A DNA stretch of 64,000 nt from Paraburkholderia dioscoreae (GCF_902459535.1 NZ_LR699553.1:992001-1056000); one strand, 5' to 3'; positions 8,491 through 17,371 are shown, numbered from the stretch's first letter. Made by a program: numbers and translations. The notes: generated by a model from the sequence alone, not told the origin.

Positions 8491-8588
8491 GGTGTGCGGC
8501 CGAAACACGCCTACACTTTGATGGCCTCTTACGAGAGGCATCGGTGGAAGTCTTTCATTTTGCCCGCTTCGTGCGGGCTTTTTCTTTT
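8491..8588 (+). ncRNA. Candidate small RNA of about 95 nt with own promoter and terminator
   Basis: This predicted transcript starts just after a good promoter and contains a perfect hairpin GCCTCT-TACG-AGAGGC (8524-8539), whose tetraloop is of the stable UNCG class. A single-stranded linker follows (ATCGGTGGAAGTCTTTCATTTT). The unit ends in an intrinsic terminator, GCCCGC-TTCGT-GCGGGC (8562-8578), followed by TTTTTCTTTT. Hairpin, U-rich linker and rho-independent terminator is the architecture of Hfq-dependent regulatory RNAs. An ATG at 8521 lies in an open frame, but the frame runs through the terminator hairpin and lacks a ribosome site. I do not recognise a known RNA family. Targets are unknown. 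Confidence 0.45.
8562..8588 (+). terminator. Intrinsic terminator of the candidate sRNA
   Basis: Six-bp GC stem (GCCCGC/GCGGGC) with a TTCGT loop, followed by TTTTTCTTTT on the plus strand. No annotated plus-strand gene ends nearby, which is the main reason for proposing a small RNA upstream. Confidence 0.75.
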
Positions 8589-8628
8589 GCGCAGCGCGTT
8601 CCATGCGAGCCGCTGCGGCGCAAAAAAC

Positions 8629-8660
8629 AAAAGGCGAACCCGATAACGAGTTCGCCTTTC
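8629..8660 (-). terminator. Intrinsic terminator of argH
   Basis: Reading the minus strand, AAAGGCGAAC and GTTCGCCTTT form a 10-bp stem with a 10-base loop, followed by TGTTTTTTG. It lies about 90 bp past the argH stop in the right orientation. The stem also has T-rich sequence on the other side, so it may work in both directions. Confidence 0.8.
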
Positions 8661-8747
8661 TGTTTGCAAGGCTGCGAGGCCGCAAACACCAAGCAAGCCA
8701 GGCGCACGCGATGAGCTTGCAATGCCGCCTCATCGCACGCCGCCCCC

Positions 8748-10154
8748 TTACTTCAACGCTTCGCGTGCCGCCTTCACCGCGGCGAGCACCTGCTCCGGCG
8801 CCGTGCCGCCCGGATGGTTGCGGCTCGCCACCGAGCCTTCCAGCGTCAGATACGAGAACACGTCCTCGCCGATCAGATGCGCGACGTTCGGCAGTTCCGT
8901 GCGCATTTCTGCGAGCGTGAGATCCGCCAGATCGCAGCCGCGATCCGCGCACACGCGCACGGCGAGCGCCACTGCTTCGTGCGCGTCGCGGAACGGCAGA
9001 CCGCGCTTGACGAGGTAGTCGGCCAGATCCGTTGCCGTGGAGAAGCCTTGCAACGCAGCATCGCGCATGGCTTGCGGCTTCACCGAAATACCGGTGACCA
9101 TTTCAGCGAAGATGCGCAGCGTATCCGCAACCGTATCGACGGTATCGAACAGCGGCTCCTTGTCCTCCTGATTGTCTTTGTTGTACGCGAGCGGCTGGCC
9201 TTTCATCAGCGTGAGCAGCGCGATCAGATGGCCGTTCACGCGGCCGGTCTTGCCGCGCGCGAGTTCGGGCACGTCTGGGTTCTTCTTCTGCGGCATGATC
9301 GACGAGCCGGTGCAGAAGCGGTCGGCCAGATCGATAAAGCCGACGCGCGGGCTCATCCACAACACGAGTTCTTCGGAGAAGCGCGAGATGTGCGTCATGA
9401 CGAGTGCCGACGCCGCCGTGAATTCGATCGCGAAGTCGCGGTCGGACACCGCGTCCAGCGAGTTTGCGCAGATGCCGTCGAAGCCCAGCGTCTTCGCCAC
9501 CGCGTAGCGGTCGATCGGATAGCTGGTGCCGGCGAGCGCGGCCGCGCCGAGCGGCAGACGGTTCACGCGCTTGCGGCAGTCGATCATGCGCTCGGCGTCG
9601 CGCGAAAACATTTCGACGTAAGCCAGCAGGTGATGGCCGAACGTGACCGGCTGCGCCACTTGCAGGTGCGTAAAGCCCGGCATGATGGTCGAGGCGTTCT
9701 TCTCCGCCATGTCGAGCAGGGCCGTGCGCAGTTCCGTAAGCAAGCCGCCGATCCGGTCGATCTCGCCGCGCAGCCACAAGCGGATATCCGTTGCGACCTG
9801 GTCGTTGCGCGAGCGGCCGGTGTGCAGGCGCTTGCCGGCGTCGCCGATCAGCGCGGTCAGGCGCGCTTCGATATTCAGGTGGACGTCTTCCAGATCGAGT
9901 TGCCACTCGAACTCCCCGCGCTCGATTTCACCCTTGATCTGCGCCATGCCGCGTTGGATCGCGGCGAGGTCGTCGGCGGCGATGATCTTCTGCGCGGCCA
10001 GCATGGAGGCGTGCGCGAGCGACCCTTCGATATCGACGAGCGCCAGACGCTTGTCGAAGAAAACCGACGACGTGTAGCGTTTGACGAGCTCCGACATCGG
10101 CTCCGAGAAGCGAGCCGACCAGGCTTCGCCTTTTTTGTGCAGTTGGGACGTCAT
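8748..10154 (-). CDS. argH: Argininosuccinate lyase
   Basis: Cleaves argininosuccinate to arginine and fumarate, the last step of arginine synthesis, in the cytoplasm as a homotetramer. The protein is 468 residues, the normal length. It contains the fumarase/aspartase superfamily signature GSSIMPQKKNPD with the catalytic serine, the HTGRSRNDQVATD motif and the TGSSIM loop, plus the GFTHLQVAQPVTFGHHL segment with the catalytic histidine region. The start at 10154 gives the family N-terminus (SQLHKKGEAWSARFSEPM). It is monocistronic, with a strong terminator downstream. Nothing unusual is seen. Confidence 0.97.
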   Translation of the reverse strand: MTSQLHKKGEAWSARFSEPMSELVKRYTSSVFFDKRLALVDIEGSLAHASMLAAQKIIAADDLAAIQRGMAQIKGEIERGEFEWQLDLEDVHLNIEARLTALIGDAGKRLHTGRSRNDQVATDIRLWLRGEIDRIGGLLTELRTALLDMAEKNASTIMPGFTHLQVAQPVTFGHHLLAYVEMFSRDAERMIDCRKRVNRLPLGAAALAGTSYPIDRYAVAKTLGFDGICANSLDAVSDRDFAIEFTAASALVMTHISRFSEELVLWMSPRVGFIDLADRFCTGSSIMPQKKNPDVPELARGKTGRVNGHLIALLTLMKGQPLAYNKDNQEDKEPLFDTVDTVADTLRIFAEMVTGISVKPQAMRDAALQGFSTATDLADYLVKRGLPFRDAHEAVALAVRVCADRGCDLADLTLAEMRTELPNVAHLIGEDVFSYLTLEGSVASRNHPGGTAPEQVLAAVKAAREALK

Positions 10155-10501
10155 GGTGTTGGGCAGTTAAGCGGCAGTTGAGCGAGCGGTGGGGAGGCTG
10201 ACGACGCGCATGCACATACCGTGCAAAAGCAGCCGCCGAAGCGAAGAAAGACAGGGATTTTAACACCGGCGGGGAGGCTTGAAGCCGCGGTGCGCCATAT
10301 GGTGGTGTCCAGAGGACGGCCCACAGCGGTCTGAGCGCGCGAGGTGAGGCGGCGTTGCCGCGTCCGGGAGGTCGGGCCAGGCGGGTTCGTGTGACGTGTT
10401 GCCGAGTCGCTGCGCGGCGCGCCCGCTGGCCACGGGCACGGCAACGCAAAAGCGGCTTTCCCTGGGGACGCGCTAACCGCCCCTGACCACCCATTCATCG
10501 C
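10155..10501. other. Intergenic region without recognised gene
   Basis: About 350 bp between argH and the HTH regulator, both on the minus strand. The argH promoter should lie in the left 150 bp. No coding region or RNA structure was recognised. Confidence 0.5.
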
Positions 10502-11314
10502 CTACTCGCGCACCAGCACAACCAGCTTCAAATCCTCGCGATGCGCGGGTTTGAACGTGATCTGGTCGTACACGATGCGGCCCTCGCGCGGATGGTTGAA
10601 TTCGCGCCGTCCGCCTTCGCGGCCGCCCACGTCCTGCGACGCCCAGAAGCGCGCGAACGCGTCGCTCGCCGTAGTGAGCGAGTCGATCAGCGCGCGTGTG
10701 GGCGCGTCGTTCAGATGGCGGATCGAGTCGGCGCGGAATTCGGCGGCGAGCCGCCGCGCGCGCGTTTCCCAATCGACGATCAGCTCACGCGCGGCTAGCT
10801 CGGTAAACGTGTAGCGCAGCAGATTGCGGTCGTGCGCGCCGTCCAGCCAGCCGACGAACAGGTCGGCGGCACGCGCGTTCCACGCCAGCGCATTCCACTG
10901 GCGGTCGAGCACGTAAGCCGGCGCGTTCACGAGTTGCACGGTTTCCAGCAGGGTGGCGGGCGCGTCGGCGGCGGCCGGGTCGGGCTCCGCCGGGTCGCGC
11001 TGGGCGGCCAGCTCGAACAGATAGGCCCGCTCCGCGCGCGACAGCTGCAACGCGACCGCGATGCGCGCGAGCGCCTCGGCGGACGCGGAAACCGGGCGCC
11101 CCTGTTCGATCCACGTGTACCAGGTCGGACTCACGCCGCACAGTTGCGCGACTTCCTCGCGCCGCAATCCGGGCGTGCGGCGGCGCGGACCGGGCGGCAG
11201 GCCGACCGCTTGCGGCGAAAGCCGTTCGCGGTGAGCGCGGATGAAGTCGCCGAGCGCGCGGGCCGGGGTGGCGTCGAGCGGCGGCGGGTGGTCGGCGGAA
11301 GACGGCGTGGTCAT
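10502..11314 (-). CDS. Helix-turn-helix regulator with MmyB-like ligand-binding domain
   Basis: A 270-residue transcription factor. Residues about 15-90 form an XRE-type helix-turn-helix (LGDFIRAHRERLSP, RRTPGLRREEVAQLCGVSPTWYTWIEQGR), and the C-terminal part is the MmyB-like PAS-type domain (LLETVQLVNAPAYVLDRQWNALAWNARAADLF), which in this family binds a small lipid-like ligand. I chose the ATG at 11314; the longer open frame up to 11803 has no similarity. It is divergent from a methyltransferase gene whose ATG is 172 bp away. Regulators of this family usually control their divergent neighbour, so control of the methyltransferase gene is a fair inference. Confidence 0.85.
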   Translation of the reverse strand: MTTPSSADHPPPLDATPARALGDFIRAHRERLSPQAVGLPPGPRRRTPGLRREEVAQLCGVSPTWYTWIEQGRPVSASAEALARIAVALQLSRAERAYLFELAAQRDPAEPDPAAADAPATLLETVQLVNAPAYVLDRQWNALAWNARAADLFVGWLDGAHDRNLLRYTFTELAARELIVDWETRARRLAAEFRADSIRHLNDAPTRALIDSLTTASDAFARFWASQDVGGREGGRREFNHPREGRIVYDQITFKPAHREDLKLVVLVRE

Positions 11315-11485
11315 TCTGAGCGGGCGGTGGGTGATGGGGCGACGAAGCGCAGGCAGGTAATAGAGATACCAGAATAATTGCTTAACTTGTACTGGTACAC
11401 GGCGGGCTCTATTGTAGCGGCTCGTAGCGGCTGAAAGGGCACGACGTCCGCCAGCGCTACCCGACACACCTAACCGGAGCCTCCC

Positions 11486-12238
11486 ATGAAGCATCACGAT
11501 CAGGTCGCCGACGCCTTCGGCTCGACCGCCGCCGCCTATTTGACGAGCCCGACGCATGCCGCCGGCGCCGATCTGCGGACGCTGGCCGAAGCGATCGCGG
11601 CGACGCCGATTGCGACGGTGCTCGATATGGGGTGCGGCGCGGGTCACGCGAGTTTCGCAGTCGCGCCGCACGCGAAAGAGGTGGTGGCCTACGACATCGC
11701 GCCGCAAATGCTGGCGACCGTGGAAGGCGCAGCGAAGGAGCGTGGTCTCGCCAACATTCGCACGCAACAGGGCGCGGCCGAAGTGCTGCCGTTCTCCGAC
11801 CATTCATTCGATTGGGTCATCAGCCGGATGAGCGCGCATCACTGGCACGACGTGCCGCTCGCGCTCGCCGAAGTGCGGCGCGTGCTGAAGCCGGGCGGCA
11901 AAGTGTTGTTCATCGATATTGCCGGCAGCGATCATCCGCTGCTCGACACGCATATCCAGGCCATCGAGTTGTTGCGCGATGCCTCGCATATCCGCGATTA
12001 CCGCGCCGACGAGTGGCTCGCATTGTTCGCGGCGGCTGGGTTCAAAGCCGCGATTCACGAGCGTTGGCGCATCGATATCGAGTTCAGCTCGTGGGTGGCG
12101 CGCATGCGCACGCCGGAACCGCGCGTGGTGGCGATTCGTTCGATGTGGGCGTCCGCGCCGGATGAAGTCCGTCAATATTTCGACGTGCAGGAAGACGGCT
12201 CGTTCAAGCTCGACGCGTTGATGATCGAAGCGGCTTGA
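11486..12238 (+). CDS. Class I SAM-dependent methyltransferase
   Basis: A 250-residue cytoplasmic methyltransferase of the UbiE/Methyltransf_11 type. Motif I (VLDMGCGAGHASFAVAP, SAM-binding glycine loop) and the acidic residue after beta-2 (VVAYDIAPQML) are clear, followed by the motif II-III region (AEVLPFSDHSFDWVISRM) and RRVLKPGGKVLFID. The substrate cannot be read from sequence; relatives act on quinone precursors, small metabolites or glyphosate-like compounds. A CGGAGCC ribosome site precedes the ATG. It is divergently transcribed from an MmyB-type regulator, which probably controls it. Confidence 0.85.
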   Translation: MKHHDQVADAFGSTAAAYLTSPTHAAGADLRTLAEAIAATPIATVLDMGCGAGHASFAVAPHAKEVVAYDIAPQMLATVEGAAKERGLANIRTQQGAAEVLPFSDHSFDWVISRMSAHHWHDVPLALAEVRRVLKPGGKVLFIDIAGSDHPLLDTHIQAIELLRDASHIRDYRADEWLALFAAAGFKAAIHERWRIDIEFSSWVARMRTPEPRVVAIRSMWASAPDEVRQYFDVQEDGSFKLDALMIEAA

Positions 12239-12351
12239 GGTGTGTCCTGACAACGTTAAGTCAAGTGATGCGTTCAACCGAACATCCCAAAATAAGTGCA
12301 CGGAAACGCCGTGATATGCTCTGGATTGCTTAGCAATTTGGAGCTGTCGCC

Positions 12352-12729
12352 ATGCTGAAACGAACCGTTAGCACCGCCTTTGTTGGCCTTTCCGTGGCAA
12401 CGTTGTCGCCGTGCACCGTGGCTGAAACCAATCAGGAATTCTATAGCCGTAATGGCACGACACTGCCGCGCGCGATTGCCTCTTATCCCGGTGGCGTGCC
12501 GTATGGTGTTTCCTCGGATCCGCGGCACGCGCAGTACGGTTTCAGACCGCCCGGCATTACAGAGGGGAGTTCGGCGGTGACGTCGGCGCAGGAAGCGCGC
12601 GGGAACTTCGAGCGGCGATTTGCGGCGGACCTGGAGGCATACGACCAGGCAAGGCGCACGCGTGACAACCCCGAAATCAGGTTCAATATTGCGCCACGAG
12701 AAATGCCGAAGCCGGTCACGGCGAAATAA
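12352..12729 (+). CDS. Exported protein of unknown function
   Basis: A 125-residue protein with a probable signal peptide (MLKRTVSTAFVGLSVATLSP, then a CTVAE cleavage region). The mature part is hydrophilic, has no recognisable domain and ends in a charged segment (RFAADLEAYDQARRTRDNPEIRF). The ATG follows a weak GGAG-type site. The final codons lie inside an inverted repeat that may end transcription of both this gene and ppc. I do not recognise the family; composition and codon use fit a genuine host gene. Confidence 0.6.
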   Translation: MLKRTVSTAFVGLSVATLSPCTVAETNQEFYSRNGTTLPRAIASYPGGVPYGVSSDPRHAQYGFRPPGITEGSSAVTSAQEARGNFERRFAADLEAYDQARRTRDNPEIRFNIAPREMPKPVTAK

Positions 12730-12744
12730 TCCGCGACCGGCTTC
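12708..12744. terminator. Bidirectional hairpin between the exported protein gene and ppc
   Basis: GAAGCCGGTC (12708-12717) pairs with GACCGGCTTC (12735-12744), a 10-bp stem enclosing the stop codon of the plus-strand gene and 31 bp past the ppc stop on the minus strand. T-runs are short on both sides (AATTT on plus), so strength is uncertain. Confidence 0.5.
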
Positions 12745-12774
12745 AATTTCGGCCCAACCCTGGCGTGCAGCGGC

Positions 12775-15700
12775 TTAACCTGTATTACGCAAGCCCGCCG
12801 CAATCCCATTGATGCTCAAATGAATCCCGCGCCGCACGCGCGCATTGGTGTCGCCCGCGCGGTGACGCTTGAGCAACTCCACCTGCAAGTGATTCAGCGG
12901 ATCGAGATACGGGAAGCGATTCTTGATCGAACGTGCGAGCAGCGGGTTCTCAGCAAGCCGCTCGCTCTTGCCCGTAATCTCCGACAGCACCTTCGACGTG
13001 CGCTCCCATTCCGCGACGATCCGCTCGAACACGTGCTTACGCAGCTTCTTGTCGGACACGAGCGCGGCGTAGCGCGAAGCGACCGCGAGGTCGGTCTTGG
13101 CCAGCACCATGTCCATGTTCGACAGCAGGTTCGCGAAGAACGGCCACGTCTTGTGCATTTTTTTCAGCAGCGCGAGACGGCTCTTGCGTTCGGCGTCGCT
13201 CGGCGCGCTGTCCAGATGCGCGGCCACCGCGCTGCCGAATCCGTACCAGCCGGTCAGCAGCAAACGGCATTGGCCCCACGAGAAACCCCATGGAATCGCG
13301 CGCAGATCTTCGATCTTGCGTTGCTTCGGATCCTGCAGTTTGCGCGAAGCCGGACGGCTGCCGATGTTCAATTCGGCGATCTCCGCAATTGGCGTCGACT
13401 CGAAGAAATACTCCTTGAAGCCGGGCGTTTCATAGACCAGCGCGCGATACGACGCCATTGCCGCGTCGGACAACTGCTGCATCGTTTCTTCGAACGCGGG
13501 CAGTTGCGCTGGGGCGATGCCGTGCGGCAGCAACGACGCTTCGAGCGTCGCGGCGACCACCGTTTCCAGATTGCGCCGGCCGATTTCCGGATTGCCGAAC
13601 TTGCTCGCAATCACTTCGCCTTGCTCGGTCAAGCGGATCTGGCCGTCCACGGTGCCCGGCGGCTGCGACAGAATCGCCTGATAGGTCGGACCGCCGCCAC
13701 GGCCGACCGTGCCTCCGCGTCCATGAAACAGACGCAGCGTCACGCCGCGTTCGTTGAACAGCGACACCAGCGCCAGTTCGGCGCGGTACAACTCCCAGTT
13801 CGACGTGAGGAAGCCGCCGTCCTTGTTGCTGTCCGAATAGCCGAGCATGACTTCCTGCTCGTTGCCCTGGTGTTCGATCAGCGCGTCCACGCCCGGCAGC
13901 GCAATCAGATCGCGCATGATGTGCGGTGCATTGCGCAAGTCGGGAATCGTTTCGAACAGCGGAATCACCATCAGGCCGGCCTGGGCCGGATCGTTCGCAT
14001 TGCCGAGGCAACCGCGCAGCAGGCCGGTTTCCTTTTGCAGCAACATCACTTCGACCAGATCGCTCACGGTCTCCGTGTGCGAGATGATGTAGTTGCGCAC
14101 CGCGCGCGCGCCGAACTTCTCGCGCGTGACGCGGGCTTCTTCGAGCACGCCGAGCTCGCTCTTCACGAGGTCCGAATACTCCGCGAACGGCAGACGCAAC
14201 GGACGCGGCTGCGCCAGTTCCGAGAGCAGCACGTTGAGCTTGTCCGTTTCGGGGAGCTCCGCATAGTTTTCTTCGACGCCTGCACGCCTGAGCAGTTCGG
14301 TGATCACCGCCTCGTGAATGTCCGAGCTCTGGCGCAAGTCGATGCTCGCCAGGTGGAAGCCGAACACTTCGGCGGCACGTGCGAGCGGCGACAGACGCGG
14401 TGCGGCGAGCGGCGCGCCGTGATGCTCGGCGAGCGAATCGATCAGCACGTGCAGGTCGCGCACGAATTCGGCGGAGTCGGCATACGGCTTGGCGCGCACC
14501 GGCGCCGCGCCGCGGCCCGCGCTGCGCACCGGCACGCTGCCTTCGCCGAGGCGCACGCGCGCGCTTGCCGCGAGCCGCGTGTACATGCCGATCAACGCGC
14601 GGCGATACGGCTCGTCCGTGCGATGCGGCGACTGGTCGGGCGAAGCGGCCGCCAGTTCCTTCAAGGCGTCGCTGGCACCGGCCAGCAGGTTCGACACCGA
14701 CAACTCGGCGCCGAGCTTGTGCACCTGCTCCATGTAATGCTCGAAGATCACCGCGGCCTGACGGGTGATAGCGTTCTCGAGGGTTTCGGCCGTGACATTC
14801 GGATTGCCGTCGCGGTCGCCGCCGATCCAACTGCCCATCTGGAAGAACGGCGGCAGGCGTGCTTCGAGGCCGTGCTCGGCGAGCGCTTCTTCGATATCGG
14901 CGTAGAGCGCCGGGATTTCTTCGAGGAAGGTGGCGCGGTAGTACGACAGCGCGTTTTCGATTTCGTCGGCCACGCTGAGACGCGAATCGCGCAGCATGCG
15001 CGTTTGCCACAGCGACGTGACGCGGGCGCGCAGCATCGCTTCGTTGTGCGCGCGTTCGCGGTCGGTCAACGGCTGGTCGCGTTCCGCGAGCAGGCGCGCG
15101 ACGTCGTGCTGCGCGTCGAGAATGCTCTTGCGCTGGACTTCGGTCGGGTGGGCGGTGAGCACGGGCACGATCAGCGCGTTGTTGAAGAACTGCTGCAGGA
15201 CCGGCGTGGCGGCGGCGCCCGCTTCGACGAGCCGTTCGAGCGAATGGGCAATCGTGCCCGGTTGCGAGGTCGAGCCGGCCAGTTCGTGAATCCGGTGACG
15301 GCGATTGCGGTGGCGGTCTTCCGCAATGTTCGCGAGATGCGAAAAATAGCTGAAGGCGCGCACCACGCTGACCGTCTGTTCCGGGCTCAGCGAGCGCAGT
15401 TTCTTGTCGAGCGTCTGCGCGGCGGCGCTATCGTCTTCGCGGCGAAAGCGCACGGCCGTCTGACGGATCGTTTCGACCACGTCGAACACCGCGTCGCCTT
15501 CCTGCTCGCGCAGCACGTCGCCGAGCAGGCGTCCCAGATAACGGATGTCCTGGAACAGCGGATGGTCCTTGTCCTCGCGCGTGCGGCCATTGGCTTTCGG
15601 CGCGGGCGCTTGCGCCGATGCGGCCTGCAGCGCGGACGCGTTCGCCGCCTGCGGTGCGGCGGCAACGATCTTGATCTTCGAGGAGCCGGCCTTGGCCGGT

Positions 15701-15969
15701 TTTTGCGCCTGGGCCGTGGCTGTGGCTTGCGTCGTCTTATCCGATTTGACTGCCTTCACAGCCTTGTCCGTCTTGACGGGCGTGGAGGTTTTGGCGGCCT
15801 TGCCGGCTTTGGCGGCATGAGCAGCCTGAGCGGGTTTGCCGGTGCGTTTGGCCGATGTCGGCACAGCAGCGGCCGTGGCGGAGGCGGCGGGCTTGGCGGC
15901 GTCGGCCGCTTGAGCGTTGGGCGATGCAGTGTTGCGGCGGGCAGGGCGCGCCGGTCCGGAAGACGTCAC
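12775..15969 (-). CDS. ppc: Phosphoenolpyruvate carboxylase with extended Ala/Lys-rich N-terminal tail
   Basis: Carboxylates phosphoenolpyruvate to oxaloacetate, replenishing the TCA cycle. All catalytic motifs are present: TAHPTEVQRKS (catalytic histidine), SWIGGDRDGNPNVT, GYSDSNKDGGFLTS, FHGRGGTVGRGGGPTY with the bicarbonate-pocket residues, and the C-terminal tail ending GLRNTG. The GTG start at 15969 is supported by GAGGAAA just upstream. At 1064 residues it is longer than most bacterial enzymes. The excess is an N-terminal region of about 130 residues built from Ala, Lys, Thr and Pro (AKAGKAAKTSTPVKTDKAVK), resembling a histone H1-like tail; the conserved enzyme begins around DHPLFQDIRYLGRLLGD. 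It is divergent from hemC, and 12-bp tandem repeats lie in its upstream region. Confidence 0.96.
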   Translation of the reverse strand: MTSSGPARPARRNTASPNAQAADAAKPAASATAAAVPTSAKRTGKPAQAAHAAKAGKAAKTSTPVKTDKAVKAVKSDKTTQATATAQAQKPAKAGSSKIKIVAAAPQAANASALQAASAQAPAPKANGRTREDKDHPLFQDIRYLGRLLGDVLREQEGDAVFDVVETIRQTAVRFRREDDSAAAQTLDKKLRSLSPEQTVSVVRAFSYFSHLANIAEDRHRNRRHRIHELAGSTSQPGTIAHSLERLVEAGAAATPVLQQFFNNALIVPVLTAHPTEVQRKSILDAQHDVARLLAERDQPLTDRERAHNEAMLRARVTSLWQTRMLRDSRLSVADEIENALSYYRATFLEEIPALYADIEEALAEHGLEARLPPFFQMGSWIGGDRDGNPNVTAETLENAITRQAAVIFEHYMEQVHKLGAELSVSNLLAGASDALKELAAASPDQSPHRTDEPYRRALIGMYTRLAASARVRLGEGSVPVRSAGRGAAPVRAKPYADSAEFVRDLHVLIDSLAEHHGAPLAAPRLSPLARAAEVFGFHLASIDLRQSSDIHEAVITELLRRAGVEENYAELPETDKLNVLLSELAQPRPLRLPFAEYSDLVKSELGVLEEARVTREKFGARAVRNYIISHTETVSDLVEVMLLQKETGLLRGCLGNANDPAQAGLMVIPLFETIPDLRNAPHIMRDLIALPGVDALIEHQGNEQEVMLGYSDSNKDGGFLTSNWELYRAELALVSLFNERGVTLRLFHGRGGTVGRGGGPTYQAILSQPPGTVDGQIRLTEQGEVIASKFGNPEIGRRNLETVVAATLEASLLPHGIAPAQLPAFEETMQQLSDAAMASYRALVYETPGFKEYFFESTPIAEIAELNIGSRPASRKLQDPKQRKIEDLRAIPWGFSWGQCRLLLTGWYGFGSAVAAHLDSAPSDAERKSRLALLKKMHKTWPFFANLLSNMDMVLAKTDLAVASRYAALVSDKKLRKHVFERIVAEWERTSKVLSEITGKSERLAENPLLARSIKNRFPYLDPLNHLQVELLKRHRAGDTNARVRRGIHLSINGIAAGLRNTG

Positions 15970-16372
15970 GATGGGTTTCCTCAGGGAAGCCAGGGTCTGT
16001 TGAGTGATGAACTGCTACTGCGGGACTGCACTATGAACTGCAACGTGAACAGCAAAGTGAACTGCGCGAAACGGTATGCGCCGATGGCGATACGCCTGAG
16101 AGAGACTGCGCGCCTTCATGGTGCCGTGCGTTTGCACGACGCGCACCTGAGGCGCTTGCGGCACATTGCACCGCATCGCATCATCCCGCATGCCGCAGCC
16201 CGGTGCGCGAACGACCGTGCGTGGACAGGCAGGGATGGGGCCGGCGCGCGCCGCGCGAAGCCCGTCTCCTCCATCGATACCGCTTCAGCACGGCACCCCG
16301 CCGCGTCTTGAGACGCAAGGGCGCGTGCTAACATTGATTGTTATTACATCCCGTCATTCGATCAGCAAGCTA
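15970..16372. other. Divergent promoter region between ppc and hemC
   Basis: About 400 bp that must hold both promoters. The ppc-proximal part contains repeated TGAACTGC units, including three adjacent 12-bp copies. The rest shows no gene, RNA or known operator that I can identify. Confidence 0.5.
16034..16069. repeat. Three tandem 12-bp repeats upstream of ppc
   Basis: TGAACTGCAACG, TGAACAGCAAAG and TGAACTGCGCGA follow each other exactly (16034, 16046, 16058), and one further TGAACTGC occurs at 16008-16015. They lie 65-100 bp upstream of the ppc start codon, a plausible place for a regulator that binds cooperatively, but they may be a simple sequence expansion. Confidence 0.5.
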
Positions 16373-17371
16373 ATGAACACCGAGACGTTTTCCACGCCAC
16401 CCCACACGCTTGTGATTGCGTCGCGAGAGAGCCGCCTGGCCATGTGGCAAGCGGAGCATGTGCGATGTGCGCTGCACAAATTATATCCATCTTGTGACGT
16501 AAAAATCCTCGGAATGACAACACGTGGCGATCAAATTCTCGATCGCACTTTGTCGAAGGTCGGCGGCAAGGGCCTCTTCGTCAAGGAACTGGAAGCCGCG
16601 CTTGCCGACGGCCGCGCCGATCTCGCCGTGCATTCGCTCAAAGACGTGCCGATGGCATTGCCCGAAGGCTTTGCGCTATCCACCATCATGGAACGCGAAG
16701 ATCCGCGCGACGCGCTGGTCTCCAATACGTACGACTCGCTTGCCGCGTTGCCGGAAGGCGCTGTGGTCGGCACCTCCAGCCTGCGCCGCGAAGCCATGCT
16801 GCGCATGCGCTATCCGCATCTCGAAGTGCGGCCTTTGCGCGGCAATCTGGACACGCGCCTCGCCAAGCTCGATCGCGGCGATTACGCGGCGATCATTCTG
16901 GCGGCGGCCGGTCTGAAGCGCCTGGGTCTCGGCGAGCGTATCCGCGCGTTGCTCGATCCCGAAGACAGCCTGCCCGCAGCGGGGCAAGGCGCGCTCGGCA
17001 TCGAGATTCGCGCCGACCGTGCGGACCTCGCGGCATGGCTCGCGCCGCTGCATCACGAGCATACGGCCGCCGCCGTCGAAGCGGAGCGCATGGTCTCGCG
17101 CGCGCTCGGCGGCAGTTGCGAAGTGCCGCTCGCCGCCTATGCCACATGGCATGACGGCGCGCTGCATCTGCGCGGCATCGTGGCGACGCCGGACGGCCAG
17201 CGGGTGCTGAGCGCGCAGGCGTCGGCGCCCGCAACCAGCGTCGAGCAGGCTATCGCGCTCGGCCAGGAAGTCGCGAGCGCGCTCGAGCAGCAAGGCGCGA
17301 TGGAGATCGTTCGCGCACTCGGCGCCGCCAACGGTGCGGCTGCGGCGGACAGCGCGGTGACAGGCGACTGA
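16373..17371 (+). CDS. hemC: Hydroxymethylbilane synthase (porphobilinogen deaminase)
   Basis: Joins four porphobilinogen units into hydroxymethylbilane in tetrapyrrole synthesis. The protein is 332 residues. Family motifs are ASRESRLAMWQAEHV, MTTRGDQILDRTLSKVGGKGLFVKELE, DLAVHSLKDVPM (catalytic aspartate and binding lysine region) and GGSCEVPLAAY, where Cys249 carries the dipyrromethane cofactor. I chose the ATG at 16373, where similarity begins; the frame is open further upstream but carries unrelated sequence, and no strong ribosome site is seen. Its TGA overlaps the ATG of hemDX (TGATG), indicating translational coupling. It heads the hemC-hemDX-hemY operon. Confidence 0.97.
   Translation: MNTETFSTPPHTLVIASRESRLAMWQAEHVRCALHKLYPSCDVKILGMTTRGDQILDRTLSKVGGKGLFVKELEAALADGRADLAVHSLKDVPMALPEGFALSTIMEREDPRDALVSNTYDSLAALPEGAVVGTSSLRREAMLRMRYPHLEVRPLRGNLDTRLAKLDRGDYAAIILAAAGLKRLGLGERIRALLDPEDSLPAAGQGALGIEIRADRADLAAWLAPLHHEHTAAAVEAERMVSRALGGSCEVPLAAYATWHDGALHLRGIVATPDGQRVLSAQASAPATSVEQAIALGQEVASALEQQGAMEIVRALGAANGAAAADSAVTGD

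Noticed and set aside
8521..8646. Small protein starting at the ATG in the candidate sRNA
   Set aside because: The frame runs through an intrinsic terminator and has no ribosome site, so an RNA is more likely than a peptide.
12820..16311. A 1163-codon open frame on the plus strand opposite ppc
   Set aside because: It is the GC-rich shadow of the ppc gene in another frame: composition is Arg/His/Gln-rich, no domain is visible, and ppc on the other strand has all catalytic motifs.
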